From: Atrichornis clamosus
Lineage: Eukaryota > Chordata > Aves > Passeriformes > Menuridae
DNA length: 64,000 nucleotides
Assembly (NCBI GenBank): GCA_013400975.1
Contig: WBMZ01006344.1
Location: forward strand, 1-64,000
Reading direction: 5' to 3'
Under the pieces are notes generated by a model. That model made no database searches. It was not told where the DNA came from and saw only the letters and a list, made by a program, of their open reading frames with translations. The position numbers and the translations under genes were made by a program. The first letter of the stretch is position 1. Every line of letters starts with the position of its first letter. Shown one piece after another: positions 62,264 through 64,000 of the stretch.

Positions 62264-62645
62264 CCTAGAATCCCAAAATGGTTTGGGTTGGAAGGGACCT
62301 TAAAGGCCTTAAAAACCTCATCCACGATCCCAGGGTGCTCCAAGCCCTGTCCAACCGGGCCTTGGGGACTTCCAGGGATGGGACAGCCACAGCTTCTCTG
62401 GGCACCCTGTGCCAGGGCCTCCCCACCCTCACAGGGATGGATTTGTTCCCAATGTCCCATCTAAATCTACTCTCCTTCAGCTTAAAGCCATTCCCCCTTG
62501 TCCAAACTCCCTCTCCATCTCTCTTGGAGATTTCTTTGGCACTGGAAGGGGCGCTGAGGTCTCCCTGGAGCCTTCTCTTCTCTGGGTGAACACCCCCAGC
62601 TCTCCCAGCCTGGCCCCAGAGCAGAGGGGCTCCAGCCCTCATGGG
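62264..62645 (-). mobile_element. CR1 LINE 3' fragment with a rearranged segment
   Basis: Reads cccaaaatggtttgggttgg, aagggaccttaaaggcctta, then a segment that lacks the usual 'ccctgccatgggcagggacacc', followed by ggtgctccaagccctgtcca, acagccacagcttctctggg, accctcacagggatggattt and gagccttctcttctctgggt. About 380 bp, low divergence apart from the missing piece. Confidence 0.94.
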
Positions 62646-64000
62646 TGTCATAATCAGCCTTCCCAAACCTGGCTGTGTCAGGTTTCCCACCTGCTGCCTC
62701 AGCTGTCAGGCTCTGCTGCCTCTCCAAGCCTGTTGGCAATTGTGCTTTCTGGTAATGAATGATCTCAGGTCCTAGAAACAGAACTCAGATTTCAATTTCT
62801 CAAAGGTTTCATTTATTTGGGTAGAATTTTCAAGAATAGTCCATATGCAGTACATGCTGAAGAAGGGGATTTTATGGTTGACTGGGAACAGAATTACATC
62901 AGCATTGGCTGTTTGTTAGGATCCTGATTTTTAGAGAGAAACTGAGAAATTTGGATTCAGCTCTTATATTTCTCAAAGTCCTTGCTGTAAATCTGGAATT
63001 TCTTGATTTGGGGCCATTTTGATTTTCAGGATTTCAAAATGAAGGGCAGGATTGTCCGAGACAATCTTGCTTATAAATTTTCCTATTTCTTAGTAGATCC
63101 TCTTCCTCTTCCCCAGCTGTACTTGCATTGTGCTTGTATTATCCAAGGTCTTTAGAATGTGTAATTTTTTTTTTTTTTTTAAAGATTGACTTCCTCCTGT
63201 CAATCCTTTACAAAATGCATATATATCATATAAACACAGGAAAAAACCCCCCATTTTTGTGAGAGAAAATTGCTTGTGGCTGTTATAAATTTATAATATA
63301 TGACTGCTCACTGCACAGAATTGATCCAAACGTTTTCCTGGCTCATCTGAGTCACCTGCTAAGGTAGGGAATAGGGAAGTCAATAGGTCAGAAGTGAGGC
63401 AGGGCGTTTCAAACTCAATCTTCTGTGAACTGCAAGAGGCCAGCAGACAAACACATTTGTAGCATGGCTTGGCAGCAGCATCAGAGCCAAGAATGTCAAG
63501 AGGGCTGTGTTTGATTAAAAATTACCATGGCCTGGCTGCTGACACACAGATTTCCCCCGCCCCAGCCCCGGTGTTTTCTTTAGCTCTCCCTAAGTGTGAG
63601 TGTCTGCACCCACGTGAAGGAGCTCCTTTAAGCAGAATTGAATCAGATCACTCTCCTCACGTTCTCCCTCACTGCTGACATTCGTCACCTTGGTGCATCT
63701 GTGAGGAGATGAGTCGGGACACAATGTGCTGTAAAATAACTGCCTGAGGGATCCAAATGCGAGTTCAACATCAAGTGCCACGGTTAATGTGATGCAGACT
63801 TCCAGGTTAACAAACTCATAAATTGCCTCCGTGTCCATTTCCCTCCCTAAATTCAGCCTACCCTTCCCTCCCATAAGAATAATTGTCCTATTGCTTTATT
63901 ACTAGTCAAGATGTTGCTGCTCTGTCAACAACACTCATTTGTTTGGGCTCTGAAAATTGGTGTTTTGTTAACACAGCCCTCAAAAGTTTCAAGTGCCAGG
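62646..64000. other. Intronic sequence at the right edge, with a T run
   Basis: Contains a 16-base T run at 63165-63180 and a (AT)-rich patch near 63220. No exon or repeat family recognised up to the window edge. Confidence 0.5.

Noticed and set aside
62265..62762. Long overlapping frames on both strands at 62.3-62.7 kb
   Set aside because: Explained by the - strand CR1 copy; no real protein similarity.

Overview
The window is vertebrate nuclear DNA, almost certainly from a bird and most likely a songbird. The main evidence is about 19 scattered CR1 LINE 3' ends. Most carry the avian tail signature: a 'ggttggaagggac' side and a degenerate 'attctatg' end. The dominant subfamily ('ccaggttggac', 'cctgggatagtgggaggtg', 'catggcagggggtgga') is one I associate with passerines. 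There is no bacterial or viral gene organisation, and no CRISPR array, operon or intact transposase.

The only protein-coding sequence I can support is one 126-bp exon at 18357-18482 on the + strand. It encodes the start of a MAM domain ([14 protein letters not shown] ... [14 protein letters not shown] ... AVPT) and matches exon 2 of a type R2B receptor tyrosine phosphatase. PTPRT (RPTP-rho) fits better than PTPRM, PTPRK or PTPRU. A canonical branch point, polypyrimidine tract and AG lie upstream, and a perfect GTAAGT donor lies downstream. Both flanking introns are phase 1. The rest of the window therefore reads as intron 1 (at least 18.3 kb here) and intron 2 (at least 45.5 kb here) of this gene. 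Exon 1 (signal peptide) and exon 3 (rest of the MAM domain) lie outside. Very long 5' introns are known for PTPRT.

Layout: 1-230 is a GC-rich 41-42 bp minisatellite cut by the window edge. 231-598 is an unassigned block with a TATA-like box, followed by the longest CR1 copy (599-1140). 1.1-18.3 kb is AT-rich intron with CR1 fragments, a 41-base T run, a double CACGTG palindrome and two stretches that look like conserved non-coding DNA. The exon follows at 18.36 kb. 18.5-64 kb is intron with the remaining CR1 copies, two purine-rich blocks (26.6-27.3 and 38.0-38.8 kb), a three-copy 19-bp repeat, a 34-bp tandem duplication, a 70-75 bp direct duplication flanking a GC-rich block (45.7/46.4 kb), and a CpG cluster next to a conserved-looking segment at 59.7-60.1 kb.

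I see no convincing undescribed biological system. The observations worth checking are candidate intronic regulatory elements, small local duplications, and repeats that could affect splicing of the single exon. The many short open frames are chance frames or CR1 translations, and none shows a recognisable domain apart from the exon.
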